Notes: a model not told the origin generated them from the letters alone. A stretch of DNA of 64,000 nucleotides from Erythrobacter sp. (GCA_009993635.1 JAACTC010000005.1:186001-250000), one strand, 5' to 3'. Positions 6,895 through 16,635 are shown, numbered from the stretch's first letter. Numbers and translations: made by a program.

Positions 6895-8886
6895 ATGAGT
6901 TTAGATCCCGCGCGCATGATCCCGATGGCCAATGCCATCCGGGCGCTTTCGATGGATGCGGTGCAAAAGGCGCAGAGCGGCCACCCCGGAATGCCGATGG
7001 GCATGGCCGACGTCGCGACCGTGCTCTGGTCCAACTATCTGAAATATGATGCATCCGCGCCCGACTGGGCCGACCGCGACCGGTTCGTGCTGAGTGCGGG
7101 CCACGGTTCGATGCTGCTCTATTCGCTGCTGCATCTTTCCGGCTTCGCCCATCCGACGATGGAGGAGATCGAGAATTTCCGCCAGGTCGGCAGCCCGACC
7201 GCGGGGCACCCGGAAAACTTCCTGATGCCCGGTATCGAAGCCACCACCGGCCCGCTGGGGCAGGGGCTGGCGATGGCCGTGGGTATGGCGATGGCCGAAC
7301 GGCACCTCAACGCCCAGTTCGGAAACGATCTGGTCGATCACAATACCTGGGTGATCGCAGGCGACGGGTGCCTGATGGAAGGCATCAATCACGAGGCGAT
7401 CGGGCTTGCCGGGCACCTCAAGCTCGGCAAACTGATCTGCCTGTGGGACGATAACCGCATCACCATCGACGGCAGCACCGATCTTTCCACCAGCGAGAAC
7501 GTGCGCGCCCGGTTCGAGGCGACAGGCTGGTTCGTGAATTCGTGCGACGGCCACGACTATGCCGATATCGCCCGCGCCATCGAAGAGGCCCAGGCGGACG
7601 AACGCCCGGCGCTGATCGCGTGCCGCACGATCATCGGCTATGGCGCACCCAACAAGCAGGGTACCTCGTCCGCTCACGGATCGCCGCTGGGCGCATCTGA
7701 GATCGAGACCGCCCGCAAGGAACTGAACTGGCAGGCCGCGCCGTTCGAAATCCCCGATCAGATCCGCAGCGAATGGCATTCCGCCGGAATGCGCGGGGCC
7801 GATGTGCGGACCGAATGGGGCGCGCGGCTCGACGACAGCGAGCACAAGGCCGAATTCGAACGCCGCATGGCGGGCGACCTTCCCGAAGGCTTCGACCTGA
7901 GCGAATTCGTCGGCGAACTGGTGCGCGAGCCGCAGAAGGTTGCAACCCGCAAGGCGAGCGAGAATGCGCTGGCCGTTATCAATGGCCGTGTGCCCGAAAC
8001 GGTTGGCGGCTCTGCCGACCTGACCGGATCGAACAACACGCTGACCGACGGGATGGGCACGTTCAGCGCGGATGATCGCAGCGGGCGCTACGTCTATTAC
8101 GGCATCCGCGAATTCGGGATGTCCGCCGCGATGAACGGTATGGCGCTGCACGGCGGGGTGATCCCCTACGGCGGCACCTTCCTGGTGTTCAGCGACTATT
8201 GCCGCCCGGCGATCCGCCTGTCCGCCCTGCAGCAGGTGCGCGTGATCTACGTGATGACGCATGATTCGATCGGGCTGGGCGAAGACGGCCCGACCCATCA
8301 GCCGATCGAGCATCTGCAGTCGCTTCGCGCGATCCCCAATCTGCTGGTGATGCGCCCGGGCGACGCGGTCGAGACCGCCGAGTGCTGGGAGCTCGCGCTG
8401 CAACAGAAGAAGCGCCCCACCGTGCTCGCCCTCTCGCGGCAGGGCCTCACTCAGTATCGCACCGAAGCGGCGGATGAAAACCGCAGCGCCAAGGGTGCGT
8501 ATCGGGTCAAGGAATCCGCCGCGGAGCGCAGGGTCATCCTGATCGCCACCGGCTCCGAAGTCGGCCTCGCGCTCGACGTTGCTGCCCATCTGGAAGAGCG
8601 CGACATCGGTGCCGATGTCGTTTCGATGCCGTGCGCGGAGCTGTTCGACGAACAAAGCCCCGCCTACCGCGACAAGATCCTGCCCAACGCGGCGCCAGAC
8701 GAAATCCTCCGCGTGAGCATCGAGGCAGGGACCACCTTCGGGTGGGACCGCTACACCATGAGCAACGGCCTGCGCATCGGGATCGACAGCTTCGGCACGT
8801 CGGCCCCGGGGACGGATGCCTACGAACATTTCGGATTAACGAGCGAAGCGATCGTCCCCAGGATCATCGCCAAGCTGGAAGCATAA
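6895..8886 (+). CDS. tkt: transketolase
   Basis: 663 residues, full length. A thiamine diphosphate enzyme of the non-oxidative pentose phosphate pathway that moves two-carbon units between sugar phosphates. The thiamine-binding GDGCLMEG...WDDN motif lies near residues 155-185, and GQGLAMAVGMA and the central ALGEDGPTHQPIEHL-type motif (here GLGEDGPTHQPIEHL) are present. The ATG at 6895 gives the usual N terminus before AIRALSMDAVQKAQSGHPG. It begins a run with gap, pgk and aldolase. The 217-nt gap before it holds no gene I can support. Confidence 0.97.
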   Translation: MSLDPARMIPMANAIRALSMDAVQKAQSGHPGMPMGMADVATVLWSNYLKYDASAPDWADRDRFVLSAGHGSMLLYSLLHLSGFAHPTMEEIENFRQVGSPTAGHPENFLMPGIEATTGPLGQGLAMAVGMAMAERHLNAQFGNDLVDHNTWVIAGDGCLMEGINHEAIGLAGHLKLGKLICLWDDNRITIDGSTDLSTSENVRARFEATGWFVNSCDGHDYADIARAIEEAQADERPALIACRTIIGYGAPNKQGTSSAHGSPLGASEIETARKELNWQAAPFEIPDQIRSEWHSAGMRGADVRTEWGARLDDSEHKAEFERRMAGDLPEGFDLSEFVGELVREPQKVATRKASENALAVINGRVPETVGGSADLTGSNNTLTDGMGTFSADDRSGRYVYYGIREFGMSAAMNGMALHGGVIPYGGTFLVFSDYCRPAIRLSALQQVRVIYVMTHDSIGLGEDGPTHQPIEHLQSLRAIPNLLVMRPGDAVETAECWELALQQKKRPTVLALSRQGLTQYRTEAADENRSAKGAYRVKESAAERRVILIATGSEVGLALDVAAHLEERDIGADVVSMPCAELFDEQSPAYRDKILPNAAPDEILRVSIEAGTTFGWDRYTMSNGLRIGIDSFGTSAPGTDAYEHFGLTSEAIVPRIIAKLEA

Positions 8887-8904
8887 GTCAGGAGAACGAG
8901 AATC

Positions 8905-9912
8905 ATGGCGACCAAGGTTGCAATCAACGGTTTCGGCCGCATCGGACGGCTTGTTGCGCGCGCTATTCTGGAGCGCGACGATCACGATCTGGAGCTGGTG
9001 GCGATCAACGATCTGGCCGATGCAGACGCCAACGCGCTGCTGTTCCAGTTCGATTCGACCCACGGCCGCTTCCCCGGGTCGGTCGGCGTCGATGGCAATG
9101 CGCTGGTGGTGAACGGCAAAAAGATCGCGGTCACCAGCGAACGTGAGCCCGGCAAGCTGCCGCATGGCGACATGGGCGTGGATATCGTGCTCGAATGCAC
9201 CGGCTTCTTCCAGTCGGTCGACGCAGCGAAGCCGCACCTTGATGCAGGTGCCAAGCGCGTGCTGATCTCGGCACCGGCCAAGGGCGACCTGAAGACGATC
9301 GTCTACGGCGTGAACCACGAAACGCTGACGGGCGACGACCACATTGTCTCCAACGCCAGCTGCACGACCAACTGCCTCGCCCCCGTGGCGAAGGTGATGC
9401 AGGACACCGTGGGGATCGAACGTGGTTTCATGACCACGATCCACTCCTACACCAACGACCAGCGCATGCTCGACCAGATGCATAGCGATATGCGCCGTGC
9501 CCGTGGCGGCGCGCAGAACATGATCCCGACCACCACCGGCGCAGCCCGCGCGGTGGGCCTGGTTCTGCCCGAGCTGAACGGCAAGCTCGATGGTTCGTCG
9601 GTCCGCGTGCCCACGCCCAATGTCAGCCTGATCGACCTGGTGTTCACGCCGGGCCGCGATACCTCGGCCGAAGAGCTGAACGAGGCGCTGAAGGCGGCGG
9701 CGAGCGGCCCGATGAAGGGCGTGCTGGACTTCACCGACCAGCCGCTGGTTTCCAGCGACTTCAACCACCAGCCCGCCAGCAGCACGGTCGACAGCCTTGA
9801 GACCGCGGTGCTCGAAGGCAAGCTCGCCCGCGTGGTCAGCTGGTACGACAACGAGTGGGGCTTCTCCAACCGGATGATCGACACCGCCGGCGTGATGGCG
9901 AAGCTGATCTAA
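8905..9912 (+). CDS. gap: glyceraldehyde-3-phosphate dehydrogenase, type I
   Basis: 335 residues. It oxidises glyceraldehyde 3-phosphate to 1,3-bisphosphoglycerate. The Rossmann motif NGFGRIGR is at residues 8-15, the catalytic cysteine is C153 in SNASCTTNC, and the C terminus carries [13 protein letters not shown] good ribosome site (GGAG) lies ahead of the ATG, 18 nt after tkt. It is followed by pgk after a large palindromic repeat, so the two are probably cotranscribed. Residues deciding NAD versus NADP use were not resolved. Confidence 0.97.
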   Translation: MATKVAINGFGRIGRLVARAILERDDHDLELVAINDLADADANALLFQFDSTHGRFPGSVGVDGNALVVNGKKIAVTSEREPGKLPHGDMGVDIVLECTGFFQSVDAAKPHLDAGAKRVLISAPAKGDLKTIVYGVNHETLTGDDHIVSNASCTTNCLAPVAKVMQDTVGIERGFMTTIHSYTNDQRMLDQMHSDMRRARGGAQNMIPTTTGAARAVGLVLPELNGKLDGSSVRVPTPNVSLIDLVFTPGRDTSAEELNEALKAAASGPMKGVLDFTDQPLVSSDFNHQPASSTVDSLETAVLEGKLARVVSWYDNEWGFSNRMIDTAGVMAKLI

Positions 9913-9918
9913 CGACCA

Positions 9919-10046
9919 ATCCTCCCCGGAACGGGGAGGGGGACCACCGAAGGTGGTGGAGGGGCACCCACCACCATTCGGAGATTTCGAGCGTGCCCCT
10001 CCACCCCGCGCTGCGCGCGCGGTCCCCCTCCTCCAAGGGGGAGGAT
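9919..10046. repeat. 128-bp palindromic element between gap and pgk
   Basis: The left arm 9919-9967 and right arm 9993-10046 are imperfect inverted repeats: ATCCTCCCC...GGGGGACC...GGTGGAGGGGCAC against its reverse complement, around a 25-nt loop. It fills nearly all of the gap-pgk space and ends 11 nt before the pgk ATG. Transcribed, it would make a long, GC-rich hairpin in the gap-pgk mRNA. It resembles the dispersed palindromic repeats of sphingomonads; I cannot name a published family. Confidence 0.85.
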
Positions 10047-10057
10047 CGGGAGTTCCC

Positions 10058-11260
10058 ATGACCAACTTCAAGACCCTCGACGATCTGCCCGCCGATCTTT
10101 CCGGCAAGGTCGCGCTGGTGCGCGTCGATCTCAACCTGCCGATGAAGGATGGCTCGGCCACCGACGTCACGCGGGTCGAGGCGGCGAAACCGACGATCCT
10201 CGAACTCAGCGACAAGGGCGCGAAAGTGCTGCTGCTGGCGCATTTCGGGCGTCCGAAAGGCCAGCGCAACTCCACCATGACGACCAGCTACGTGCAGGGT
10301 GATGTGGCGGAAGTGCTGGGCAAGGAACTGATGTTCATCTCCGAGGTGTCCGGCCCCACGGTCGAACAGTCGCTGGGCATCCTGCGCAATGGCGATGTCG
10401 GCCTGCTGGAAAACACGCGCTTCTGGCCGGGTGAGGAAGCCAATGATCCGGAATTCGCCAAGGCCATTGCGGCGCACGGCGATTTTTACGTGAACGACGC
10501 GTTCTCCGCCGCGCACCGCGCGCATGCCAGCACCGAAGGCCTCGCGCATCTTCTCCCCGCCTATGCCGGGCGCGCGATGGAGGCGGAGCTCAAGGCGCTC
10601 GACGCGGCGCTGGGCAACCCCGAACAGCCGGTTGCGGCCGTGGTCGGCGGGGCCAAGGTTTCGACCAAGCTCGATGTGCTGGAAAACCTCGTCGGCAAGG
10701 TGCAGCACCTGATCATCGGCGGCGGGATGGCCAACACCTTCCTCGCCGCACGCGGGGCGGATGTCGGCAAGTCGCTGTGCGAGCACGATCTGGTCGACAA
10801 GGCCAATGCGATCATGGACGCCGCCGATCACGCAGGCTGCACCGTGCACCTGCCCTACGATGTCGTCGTCGCGAAGGAATTCGCCGCCAATCCCGCCAGC
10901 TTGCGCACCAGCAACGTGCACGAGGTCGCGGCGGACGAGATGATCCTCGATATCGGCCCGCAGGCGACTGAGGCCTTGGCAGATGTTCTCAAGACCTGCC
11001 GCACGCTGGTGTGGAACGGCCCGCTGGGCGCGTTCGAGACGCCGCCGTTCGATCAGGCTACGGTCAGCCTGGCGCGCACGGCTGCCGCGCTGACCAAGGA
11101 AGGCTCGCTGGTATCGATCGCGGGCGGCGGCGACACGGTCGCTGCGCTCAACGTGGCCGATGTGGCGGGCGATTTCACTTATGTTTCAACGGCGGGTGGC
11201 GCTTTCCTCGAATGGATGGAGGGCAAGCCGCTGCCCGGTGTCGAAGCCCTGAAGGCCTGA
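10058..11260 (+). CDS. pgk: phosphoglycerate kinase
   Basis: 400 residues. It transfers phosphate from 1,3-bisphosphoglycerate to ADP. Family motifs are [15 protein letters not shown] near residue 20, [10 protein letters not shown] near 62, [14 protein letters not shown], and the C-terminal nucleotide loop [12 protein letters not shown]. The open frame extends back to 9953, but those 35 codons are the palindromic repeat, so the ATG at 10058 is taken as the start. It directly follows gap. Confidence 0.97.
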   Translation: MTNFKTLDDLPADLSGKVALVRVDLNLPMKDGSATDVTRVEAAKPTILELSDKGAKVLLLAHFGRPKGQRNSTMTTSYVQGDVAEVLGKELMFISEVSGPTVEQSLGILRNGDVGLLENTRFWPGEEANDPEFAKAIAAHGDFYVNDAFSAAHRAHASTEGLAHLLPAYAGRAMEAELKALDAALGNPEQPVAAVVGGAKVSTKLDVLENLVGKVQHLIIGGGMANTFLAARGADVGKSLCEHDLVDKANAIMDAADHAGCTVHLPYDVVVAKEFAANPASLRTSNVHEVAADEMILDIGPQATEALADVLKTCRTLVWNGPLGAFETPPFDQATVSLARTAAALTKEGSLVSIAGGGDTVAALNVADVAGDFTYVSTAGGAFLEWMEGKPLPGVEALKA

Positions 11261-11264
11261 CATA

Positions 11265-11729
11265 ATGAGCGAGAACGAAGGAGTGGGCGAGGGCGGCAGC
11301 GGCCTCGTCGACGTGACAGAAGGCGAGTTCGCCGGTTGGCAGATGTGGCAGAGCGACGCGTTCGAGCAGCGCGCGGGGCCATTCTACGAAACGGTCGACG
11401 ACGATGGCACCGCGCGCACCGCGTTCCGCGCCGAACCGCGCCACATGAACGGCGCGGGCTTCATGCATGGCGGCTGCCTGATGACCTTTGCCGATTCGGC
11501 GATCTTTACCATCGCGCGCAAGGCGATGGACGGCAGCCACGGCGTCACGCTGACGCTAACGGGCGATTTCCTCGATCCCGTGCGCGTCGGCCAGCTGGTC
11601 GAAGCGACGGGCGAGGTCGTGCGCGCAGGTGGCAAAACGATCTTCATCGCCGGGATCGTGACGGCAGATGGCCAACCCGTGCTGCGCTTCGACGGTATCA
11701 TCCGCAAGGTCCGCGGCAGCCGCGATTAG
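11265..11729 (+). CDS. PaaI family hotdog thioesterase
   Basis: 154 residues with a single hotdog fold. The helix segment HMNGAGFMHGGCLMTFADSAIF (about residues 60-80) holds the usual Asn/His-Gly-Gly and Asp residues of the PaaI acyl-CoA thioesterase group. The C-terminal strand ends in FDGIIRKVRGSR. It probably hydrolyses an acyl- or aryl-CoA, substrate unknown. The gene starts 4 nt after pgk and may be cotranscribed, though no metabolic link to glycolysis is evident. Confidence 0.85.
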   Translation: MSENEGVGEGGSGLVDVTEGEFAGWQMWQSDAFEQRAGPFYETVDDDGTARTAFRAEPRHMNGAGFMHGGCLMTFADSAIFTIARKAMDGSHGVTLTLTGDFLDPVRVGQLVEATGEVVRAGGKTIFIAGIVTADGQPVLRFDGIIRKVRGSRD

Positions 11730-11807
11730 GCAGATTGACCGCGCCGGATGCCCGGGATAAATATTCTCCCGTGTCAGTAATGCTGCCATTTCGGGGAGTT
11801 ACATCAA

Positions 11808-12188
11808 ATGTACAAATGGTTTGCGGGCGGCCTTGTCGCCGCAGCGGCAGTCTCGGTACCTGCACTTGCTCAAGAATGGCGAGGGGCCGGGCCTATCGTT
11901 GCGTCATTCTACAACGAGGAAATGTCTGTCCCCAAGGGTTGGGAACTGACTTACTCGGGCACGGAAAACGGGGTCGAGGTCTATACTTTCATCGTCCGGC
12001 CCGAGAATGCTGGCGTGGACACCAGCTGGATCGATGCCGATAGCCAGCTGCAGCGCCTGTTTTGCGGGGATGATGACCTTCGCGGATGGGTAACCGCAGG
12101 GATGAAAGCACGTGCCGACAAGGTCGTGGTGCGTGACGGCAGGCAGAGCAGGACGAAGGGCAGCAAATTACTGACCTGTCCCAGATAG
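11808..12188 (+). CDS. secreted hypothetical protein, first of a tandem pair
   Basis: 126 residues with a signal peptide (cut after ALAQ). The mature protein has GPIVASFYNEEMSVPKGW near its start, an acidic middle with a DADSQLQRLFCGDD segment and a second Cys near the C terminus (LLTCPR). Two cysteines in an exported protein suggest a disulfide. It is clearly paralogous to the next gene along its whole length. No family recognised. A ribosome site GGGGAG is upstream. Confidence 0.75.
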   Translation: MYKWFAGGLVAAAAVSVPALAQEWRGAGPIVASFYNEEMSVPKGWELTYSGTENGVEVYTFIVRPENAGVDTSWIDADSQLQRLFCGDDDLRGWVTAGMKARADKVVVRDGRQSRTKGSKLLTCPR

Positions 12189-12220
12189 CGGACGCGGTAA
12201 ATTGTAACGGGGGAGGTGTT

Positions 12221-12601
12221 ATGATGAAGTTCCGATTGGTCTTGGGACTGGTAGCGTTTGGCGCAATGACATCGGCGGTGCAGGCGCAGGAATTGGTTGG
12301 CCAGGGGCCGATCATCGCGTCCTATTACAACGAAGAAATGTCCGTCCCGCGCGGATGGTCAGTGTCGTACGGTGGCACCCGGGACGGAATGGAAATCTAC
12401 AGTTTCATCGTGGATTATGAAACATCGACACCATTCACCCGCAGCCTGTCGGCCGACGATCAGTTGAAACGCATCTTCTGTGACGGGGATATTCTTGAGA
12501 GCTGGGTGCGTGACGGAATGCGCGTAGCTGCAGGCAAGGTCTGGTTCGACGAAGGAAACTGGAACGTCGTTCCGCCAGTAAAGCCAATCAGCTGCGGCTG
12601 A
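12221..12601 (+). CDS. secreted hypothetical protein, second of a tandem pair
   Basis: 126 residues, the same length as its neighbour, with a signal peptide ending VQAQ. It shares GPIIASYYNEEMSVPRGW, the DDQLKRIFCDGD segment and the terminal Cys (PISCG). The pair arose by tandem duplication and has diverged to roughly half identity by eye, while both cysteines and the YNEEMSVP motif are kept. Function unknown; probably periplasmic. The ATG follows GGGGGAGG with good spacing. Confidence 0.75.
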   Translation: MMKFRLVLGLVAFGAMTSAVQAQELVGQGPIIASYYNEEMSVPRGWSVSYGGTRDGMEIYSFIVDYETSTPFTRSLSADDQLKRIFCDGDILESWVRDGMRVAAGKVWFDEGNWNVVPPVKPISCG

Positions 12602-12722
12602 GCCGAATTGGTCGGGGGTTGCCTCCGCGCGTGAGCATTTCCGGATAGCGGAGCTTGCGGTGCGTGACCTGTCTGGCTAAGCGCCGCGCCTATCGCATTC
12701 GTATGCACAGGACCGACAGCGC

Positions 12723-13616
12723 ATGAATTTCGAACAGATGAAGGCGAAGATCGCCGAGGGTAAGGGCTTTATCGCGGCGCTCGACCAGTCGGGTGGGTCC
12801 ACGCCCAAGGCACTGGCCGGATATGGCGTGGGGGAAGACGAATATTCGGGCGAAGACGAAATGTTCGCCAAGATCCACGAAATGCGCTGTCGCATCGTGG
12901 AAAGCCCTGCCTTCACGGGTGACAAGGTGGTCGGCGCGATCCTGTTCGAGAAGACGATGAAAGGCTGCAACCCCGAAGGAATGCCCATTCCCGAACGGCT
13001 TTCGGGCAAGGGCATCGTGCCGTTCCTGAAGGTGGACAAGGGGATGCACGACGAAGCGAACGGCGTGCAGCTGATGAAGGATATGCCGCAGCTGGCCGAT
13101 CAGTGCGCGCGGGCCAAGGAACTGGGCGTTTTCGGCACCAAGATGCGCTCCGTCGTACACGAAGCCAACCAGCAGGGCATCGCCGATGCAGTCCGCCAGC
13201 AGATGGATTTCGGCCTGCAGATCCTCAGCCACGGTCTGGTGCCGATCCTCGAACCCGAAGTCAGCCTGAAATCCGCGAGCCGCGGGGAAGCCGAAGCGCA
13301 CCTGCTCGCCGCGTTCCAGGAACAGCTGGAGCGCGTGCCCGAAGGCCAGCAGGTGATGCTGAAGCTGACCATCCCGAGCGAGCCGAACCTCTACCTGCCG
13401 CTGGTCGAGCATCCCAAGGTGCTGCGCGTCGTGGCGCTGTCGGGCGGCTATGGCCGCGACGAGGCCTGCCGCGAACTGGCGAAGAACACCGGCATGATCG
13501 CCAGCTTCAGCCGGGCGCTGCTGGAAGAGCTGCGCGCGCACATGGACGACGAGAAATTCAACAACGCGCTCGAAAGCGCGATCGATGAAATCTATTCCGC
13601 CAGCGTGGCAGGCTGA
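12723..13616 (+). CDS. fda: class I fructose-bisphosphate aldolase
   Basis: 297 residues. It splits fructose 1,6-bisphosphate by a Schiff base. The segments GFIAALDQSGGSTPKAL near residue 15, PILEPEVSL near 176, and VMLKLTIP with the probable Schiff-base lysine K214 match the bacterial class I aldolases. No metal-binding class II motif is present. It closes the tkt-gap-pgk carbon cluster after the thioesterase and secreted pair. The ATG at 12723 gives the standard family start. Confidence 0.93.
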   Translation: MNFEQMKAKIAEGKGFIAALDQSGGSTPKALAGYGVGEDEYSGEDEMFAKIHEMRCRIVESPAFTGDKVVGAILFEKTMKGCNPEGMPIPERLSGKGIVPFLKVDKGMHDEANGVQLMKDMPQLADQCARAKELGVFGTKMRSVVHEANQQGIADAVRQQMDFGLQILSHGLVPILEPEVSLKSASRGEAEAHLLAAFQEQLERVPEGQQVMLKLTIPSEPNLYLPLVEHPKVLRVVALSGGYGRDEACRELAKNTGMIASFSRALLEELRAHMDDEKFNNALESAIDEIYSASVAG

Positions 13617-13619
13617 GGC

Positions 13620-14015
13620 CTACTCGCCCGCAAAGCGGAAGCGATAGTCTGCGGAGGTGATCCTCGTGTCGGTGCGCCGCGCGGGGGTGACCTCGGCCAG
13701 CGTCACGGTGACGCCGCGAACGGTATGCGGCTCCCCCACGACCAGCGGCTGCGTCTGCCGCCAGCCTGCGCCGTCGATCCGCGTTTCCACCACGACGCGC
13801 CCCGCCTGGACGCATTGGACGTCCACCGGGCAACGGCTGTCTTCGGTTACGCGCATCGGGGTCACCACCACGCGGCCCAGCTGTACCGGGCGCAGCAGGC
13901 CCACCGTACTGCCCTGCTGCGCAACCTCGTAAGACGAATCGACGATCGGCGAATTGGGCACCACCGCACAGGCGGACAGCGGCAGCGCCGCAGCGAACAG
14001 GAGAGCGTGTTTCAT
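13620..14015 (-). CDS. hypothetical lipoprotein
   Basis: 131 residues. A lipoprotein signal with lipobox LSAC places Cys16 as the acylated residue. The mature part has a short Cys pair (SRCPVDVQCVQAG) and a beta-rich C terminus ending DYRFRFAGE. Sorting signals beyond the lipobox are not clear. It converges with the aldolase gene, 3 nt from its stop. Function unknown; probably membrane-anchored in the periplasm. Confidence 0.75.
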   Translation of the reverse strand: MKHALLFAAALPLSACAVVPNSPIVDSSYEVAQQGSTVGLLRPVQLGRVVVTPMRVTEDSRCPVDVQCVQAGRVVVETRIDGAGWRQTQPLVVGEPHTVRGVTVTLAEVTPARRTDTRITSADYRFRFAGE

Positions 14016-14095
14016 TGCCGCAATTATAGCGCGCAGTTCGCTTGCCGCGTGCTGAATATCGACGAACCGGCCCGGTGCGGCTAGGTGCGCGGATT

Positions 14096-14782
14096 ATGAC
14101 CGATGCAAAAAGCGCGATTCCGCGTGTTCCCACCCAGCTGTACCTTATCTCCCCCCTCGAAGTCGGGGGCGACTTTCCTGACCGGCTGACCCGCGCGCTG
14201 GAAGCCGGGAACGGCCCTGACGGCCAGTGCGTCACCGCGTTCCAGTTCAGAGTGAAGGGCTTCGAAGGCTCAGCAGGCCAGCACGAGGCTGCGGCACTGG
14301 GCGAACCCTTGCGCGAAATCTGCGCCGCACACGATGTCGCGTTCATCGTCAACGACGATATTGCGCTGGCCAAGCGGCTGAAGGCCGATGGCGTGCATCT
14401 GGGGCAGGACGACGGGACCGTGGCCGAGGCGCGCGATGCGCTGGGCATGCAGGCGCAGATCGGCGTTACCTGTCACGCCAGCCGCCATCTGGCGATGGAA
14501 GCGGGCGAGGCGGGGGCGGATTACGTCGCCTTCGGCGCGTTCTACCCCAGCACCACCAAGGACAAGGGGGATGCCGAGCGGCCCGAACCCGAAATCCTCG
14601 AATGGTGGTCGCAGATATTCGAGCTGCCCTGCGTCGCCATCGGCGGGATTACGCCCGAAAACTGCCCACCGCTGATTGCCGCCGGGGCCGATTTCCTCGC
14701 CGTGTCGGGGGCGGTGTGGAACGGTGACGAGGCGAAGGCCGTTAAGGACTTCGTGGAGGTATTGCGCGATGGGAATGTTTGA
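14096..14782 (+). CDS. thiE: thiamine-phosphate synthase
   Basis: 228 residues. It joins HMP-PP and the thiazole phosphate to make thiamine phosphate. Family motifs are the start YLISPLEV, the phosphate-binding FIVNDDIALAKRLKADGVHLGQDD, GVTCHASRHL, DYVAFGAFYPSTTK and AIGGITPEN. The ATG at 14096 was chosen; the 18 upstream codons have no ribosome site. No TPP riboswitch is apparent in the 80 nt before it. The 3' end overlaps the M23 peptidase gene by 14 nt, so the two are translationally linked. Confidence 0.93.
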   Translation: MTDAKSAIPRVPTQLYLISPLEVGGDFPDRLTRALEAGNGPDGQCVTAFQFRVKGFEGSAGQHEAAALGEPLREICAAHDVAFIVNDDIALAKRLKADGVHLGQDDGTVAEARDALGMQAQIGVTCHASRHLAMEAGEAGADYVAFGAFYPSTTKDKGDAERPEPEILEWWSQIFELPCVAIGGITPENCPPLIAAGADFLAVSGAVWNGDEAKAVKDFVEVLRDGNV

Positions 14783-15521
14783 GGGGCTGAAATCCGCCAA
14801 GCAGAAGACGCTGAGCGTATTCGACCGTATCCTGACGATCATCGTCACCGCCACGATCACCTCTACGGTGTGGATCGTGGCCGGGGGCAGCCTGCTGGAC
14901 ATGTCGGACGCCGACAGCCAGATCGATCGCACGCGGCCCGCGCAGTCGGCGGCGGAGAAGGCACCGATCACCACCGAAACCGTCGCCGGCACCGATCGGC
15001 AGATCGATGCGGCTAACAAGGCGCGCAACATCGCCTCCACCGATCTCGCCAATGCCACCCGCCCTTCGGCGAGCGAGCTTTCGCAGATGGTCATCCCGGT
15101 GCTGAACGTTCGGCCGAGCGATCTGTCCGACAGTTTCCTGGCGGAACGCGATGGCGGTGCCCGCCTGCACGAGGCGATCGACATCATGGCGCCCAAGGGC
15201 ACGTCCGTGATCGCCGCCGCGCCCGGCACGATCGAGCGGATCTATCGCTCGGAGACCGGCGGCAATTCGCTGTACGTACGCGCTTCGGACAAGAAGACGA
15301 TCTTCTATTACGCGCATCTCGACAAGTACGCGCCCGGCCTGAAGGAAGGGCAGAAGGTCCGCCGCGGGCAGCGGCTTGGCGAAGTCGGCACCACGGGCAA
15401 TGCCGCACCCGATGCGCCGCACCTGCACTTTGCGATCATGCGGACCACGGAGGATGCGGAATGGTGGGAACCCACCAACGCGATCAACCCCTATCCGCTG
15501 CTGGCAGGCGACGCGGAATGA
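14769..15521 (+). CDS. membrane-anchored M23 family metallopeptidase
   Basis: 250 residues. An N-terminal membrane anchor (about 19-40) precedes a ~90-residue linker and a C-terminal LytM/peptidase M23 domain with LHEAIDIMAPKGTSVIAAAPG and PHLHFAI. The first motif has HEAID and the last HLH, so the zinc ligands His-Asp and His-x-His look complete. It probably cuts peptide cross-links in the cell wall, or regulates amidases. The ATG at 14769 has GGAGG at 14754-14758; a second ATG at 14775 is a less likely start. Confidence 0.88.
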   Translation: MGMFEGLKSAKQKTLSVFDRILTIIVTATITSTVWIVAGGSLLDMSDADSQIDRTRPAQSAAEKAPITTETVAGTDRQIDAANKARNIASTDLANATRPSASELSQMVIPVLNVRPSDLSDSFLAERDGGARLHEAIDIMAPKGTSVIAAAPGTIERIYRSETGGNSLYVRASDKKTIFYYAHLDKYAPGLKEGQKVRRGQRLGEVGTTGNAAPDAPHLHFAIMRTTEDAEWWEPTNAINPYPLLAGDAE

Positions 15522-15539
15522 TCGCCTGACTAGGGGCTG

Positions 15540-15950
15540 CTAGCGGGCGTAGCCGGTCAGCACGCACCGCATCGGCCCCAGCGATCCGTCGCCCTGCCGT
15601 TCGCGCAGTATCCGCCGCCCGGCGCGTTCCAGCATCATGCCTTTCAGCGGTCCGCGCGTGAACGTGATTTCGCTTCCCCGCAGCAGGTAGACCCCGCGCT
15701 GGCCGCGCGCCTCGTAGCTCGATGCATTGTGGATCGTGAAATCGCTGTCCGGAATGCGGTGCCACGCCGGCCCGCTGGCATCGCCGGGCAGGGTGCATTC
15801 GTAGGTGCCAAGGGGCAGGGTGCCGATACGCCCGGCGGGCGGCGCGTCCTGACCCATCGCGCCAAGGGCTGCGGGCGGGGCGAAGATGGCCAGCGCAGCT
15901 GCGGCGAGCAGCAGCCTGGAAGAATGTGCAATCGTCGTCATGGGGGCCAT
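15540..15950 (-). CDS. secreted hypothetical protein
   Basis: 136 residues with a signal peptide (LLLAAAALAIFAPPAALGAM). The mature part has two cysteines (TYECTLPGD and PMRCVLTG) that may pair, and an alternation of short strands such as SEITFTRGPLKG. No family recognised. The open frame goes far upstream through the efp gene, but only the signal peptide start is credible. ATG 15950 follows GAGG; ATG 15941 is an alternative. Convergent with the M23 peptidase gene. Confidence 0.68.
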   Translation of the reverse strand: MAPMTTIAHSSRLLLAAAALAIFAPPAALGAMGQDAPPAGRIGTLPLGTYECTLPGDASGPAWHRIPDSDFTIHNASSYEARGQRGVYLLRGSEITFTRGPLKGMMLERAGRRILRERQGDGSLGPMRCVLTGYAR

Positions 15951-16071
15951 ATAGGTCGCCTCACCTTGCCTGACCATGTGTGCTCCGCTAAGGCGCGCGC
16001 CTTGCTGCATCGGCGCAACGCTTGCCCCGCACGGCAGCCTCATTTTTTCGCTTTCACCCAAAGGCAGACCC

Positions 16072-16635
16072 ATGAAGATCAGCGGCGTCGACATTCGTCC
16101 CGGCAACATCATCGAATATGAAGGCGGCATCTGGAAGGTCGCCAAGATCCAGCATACGCAGCCCGGCAAGGGCGGTGCGTACATGCAGGTCGAGATGAAG
16201 AACCTGCAGGATGGCCGCAAGACCAACGTGCGCTTCCGCAGCGCCGACACGGTGGAGAAGGTCCGTCTCGACACCAAGGACTACCAGTTCCTGTACGAGG
16301 ACGGCGACCAGCTGGTGTTCATGGACACCGACACCTACGAACAGATCAACCTGCCGAGCGACCTGCTGGGCGATGCGCGCCCGTTCCTGCAGGACGGGAT
16401 GACCGTGACGCTGGAGCTGTGGGAAGAAAAGCCGATCAGCGTTGCGCTGCCCGAACAGATCGAAGCCGAAATCGTCGAGGCGGACGCCGTGATCAAGGGC
16501 CAGACCGCCTCGTCCAGCTACAAGCCCGCCGTGCTCGACAACGGCGTGCGCATCATGGTGCCGCCGCATATCGAAAGCGGTACGCGGATCATCGTCGACG
16601 TTTACGAACAGAGCTATGTCGGGAAGGCAGGCTGA
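16072..16635 (+). CDS. efp: translation elongation factor P
   Basis: 187 residues, three-domain EF-P. It relieves ribosome stalling at polyproline. The tip loop TQPGKGGAY carries K33, the equivalent of the lysine modified in E. coli. The OB-fold and C-terminal GTRIIVDV segments are in place. ATG 16072 was chosen because the family start [12 protein letters not shown] begins there; the frame is open for 32 more codons without support. The stop overlaps the next gene by one base (TGATG). Confidence 0.97.
   Translation: MKISGVDIRPGNIIEYEGGIWKVAKIQHTQPGKGGAYMQVEMKNLQDGRKTNVRFRSADTVEKVRLDTKDYQFLYEDGDQLVFMDTDTYEQINLPSDLLGDARPFLQDGMTVTLELWEEKPISVALPEQIEAEIVEADAVIKGQTASSSYKPAVLDNGVRIMVPPHIESGTRIIVDVYEQSYVGKAG

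Noticed and set aside
9953..10057. Extended N terminus for Pgk
   Set aside because: The extra 35 codons are the palindromic repeat; the family start and ribosome site fit 10058.
14016..14095. Possible TPP riboswitch before thiE
   Set aside because: The gap is only 80 nt and lacks the conserved CTGAGA and related elements.
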